Shown: positions 63,163 to 64,000 of the stretch, in pieces
How positions within the stretch are numbered: position 1 is the first letter of the stretch
How the letters are laid out: each line of letters opens with the position of its first letter
DNA from: Burkholderia sp. 4M9327F10
Lineage (GTDB): Bacteria > Pseudomonadota > Gammaproteobacteria > Burkholderiales > Burkholderiaceae
Assembly: GCF_005503145.1 (NCBI RefSeq)
Contig: NZ_SCNV01000028.1
Location: 1-64,000 of the forward strand
Direction: 5' to 3'
DNA length: 64,000 bases
Translations under genes and position numbers: made by a program
The notes under the pieces: generated by a model
What the model saw: the letters and a program-made list of their open reading frames with translations, nothing else
What the model was told of the DNA's origin: nothing
Databases searched by the model: none

Positions 63163-63786
63163 TCACTCCGCCAGCCTCCCCAAATGCCGATCAATCAAGG
63201 GTGCGACGTGCGCCGCCCAAGTGTTAGCCAGATTGTGATCCCCACCCGCAATCACATGCAGTTCCGCCCTCGGTAGCAAGCGAGCCAACCGCTCCCCCAC
63301 CGCAACCGGACTAACCGGATCGGCATCGCCCCACAAAAGCAAAACCGGAACCCCGATCGTCGGCAACAGCTCGGTCAGGTCCTCACGATAGTCCGCAAAC
63401 CAGCGCGGCAACGCCGGCGCACCGGCGTGCAACGCCTCCCGCCAATCCACCCCGCCCATCGCCGCCACATCCATCCCACCCGAAGTCACGCTCAAAACGA
63501 GGTGTGTCACCAGCGAAGGCTTCTCAAGCGCTGCCCGAATCGCAACCACACCGCCCATCGACTGGGCGATCAAAGCAGTGGGCCGATCGATATCCGCCAC
63601 CACGCGCGCAACGAGGTCATCCATCCCATTCACCGCAGGATCGCGGGGAGTCGGCCCAAACCCGGGCCAACCGTAATGCACCCGCTCCCCCGGATGCTCC
63701 AGCCGGTCGGCCACCGGATGCCAGAACGACGTATTGCCAGAGGCGCCGGGCAAGAACAACAGTTTAGTTTGCGTAGAAAGATTCAC
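63163..63786 (-). CDS. Small alpha/beta hydrolase
   Basis: A 207-residue hydrolase without a lid domain. LLFLPGASGNTSFWHPVADRL is the oxyanion region, nucleophile motif is AQSMGGVVAI (a GxSxG variant with Ala at the first position), and the late Asp and His are in LLWGDADPVSP and GGDHNLANTW. It is one of many family members with unknown substrate. Its start overlaps the stop of the upstream membrane protein gene by 4 bp. Confidence 0.87.
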   Translation of the reverse strand: MNLSTQTKLLFLPGASGNTSFWHPVADRLEHPGERVHYGWPGFGPTPRDPAVNGMDDLVARVVADIDRPTALIAQSMGGVVAIRAALEKPSLVTHLVLSVTSGGMDVAAMGGVDWREALHAGAPALPRWFADYREDLTELLPTIGVPVLLLWGDADPVSPVAVGERLARLLPRAELHVIAGGDHNLANTWAAHVAPLIDRHLGRLAE

Positions 63787-64000
63787 CGTGAACAGATCCT
63801 CATAGCTTGAACAAGCGCATCCTGGCCCGCGGAATTCTGAAAAAACGCTTCGAGGCTCGCATGCTCCTCATTCGCGACCTCCTGCAGGCAGCGCATATTA
63901 TTCGATCTCACGCTCGATGGCGCTTTCACGACCGCCAATACAAACAGGGCGAGTATCAACAGCATATTCGCGATGCCGACCAGCCATTGCCAACCCGCCT
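63783..64000 (-). CDS. Partial membrane protein, cut by window end
   Basis: The reading frame runs off the right edge at 64000. The visible C-terminal part has one hydrophobic helix (LVGIANMLLILALFVLAVV) followed by about 45 soluble residues ending in DALVQAMRICSR. An internal ATG at 63965 gives 60 residues, but the frame is open to the edge, so the true start is beyond. It is coupled to the hydrolase by a 4-bp overlap. Function not recognised. Confidence 0.6.
   Translation of the reverse strand, partial: AGWQWLVGIANMLLILALFVLAVVKAPSSVRSNNMRCLQEVANEEHASLEAFFQNSAGQDALVQAMRICSR

Overview
The window is high-GC bacterial DNA with the codon use, gene content and gene order of a Burkholderiales chromosome, most likely Paraburkholderia or Burkholderia sensu lato. 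The best evidence is three core blocks: pgk-pyk-fba-purC-purE-purK-sua5 opposite ilvE-(zinc finger)-waaF, recA-recX-DUF2889-sucC-sucD-terC-pilin-pglL, and RND efflux genes divergent from a tetR gene. No phage, insertion sequence, CRISPR array or large foreign island is visible. The only decayed gene recognised is a Fic fragment near 17.7-18.0 kb.

Layout. 0-9 kb: a polyol (sorbitol-type) utilisation locus. A xylulokinase and a SorC-family regulator on + converge on a minus-strand operon of SmoS-like dehydrogenase, binding protein, two permeases, HAD phosphatase and ATPase. 9-12 kb: a znuA-znuC-znuB metal importer behind a Zur-like box. 12-16 kb: glutathione-dependent formaldehyde oxidation (frmA, fghA) and a second FGGY kinase. 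16-18 kb: a purine/xanthine permease and the Fic remnant. 18-25 kb: a complete RND efflux system with its TetR regulator. 25-35.6 kb: CoxG-like and DUF427 proteins, a MucD/DegP protease, a two-component system, PBP4, a fatty-acid-hydroxylase-family protein and a GDSL lipoprotein. 35.6-45.7 kb: tRNA modification, purine synthesis, lower glycolysis and ilvE. 45.8-49.8 kb: waaF, an NTF2-like protein, a YheT hydrolase and moaC. 49.8-58.4 kb: type IV pilin with PglL ligase, TerC, succinyl-CoA synthetase, recX and recA (SOS-controlled). 58.5-63 kb: a TctD/TctE-like two-component system, an MHS transporter and tRNA-Met. 63.1 kb to the end: an alpha/beta hydrolase and a partial membrane protein.

Functional links: polyol is imported, oxidised to a ketose and phosphorylated; formaldehyde passes FrmA then FghA to formate; pgk, pyk and fba are lower-glycolysis and gluconeogenesis steps placed beside purine synthesis; recA and recX form one SOS unit.

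The most unusual signal is not a gene. At least seven intergenic gaps contain short degenerate tandem arrays with a 10-11 bp period, about one helical turn, mostly built on a GTTG/ATTG core. The longest starts at base 1 and another lies between the pilin and pglL genes. Other points of interest are a 17-histidine tail on ZnuC paired with a ZnuA whose metal ligands look manganese-like, a 48-residue pilin leader, and a 195-codon Ala/Lys-rich reading frame that runs without a stop into pyruvate kinase.
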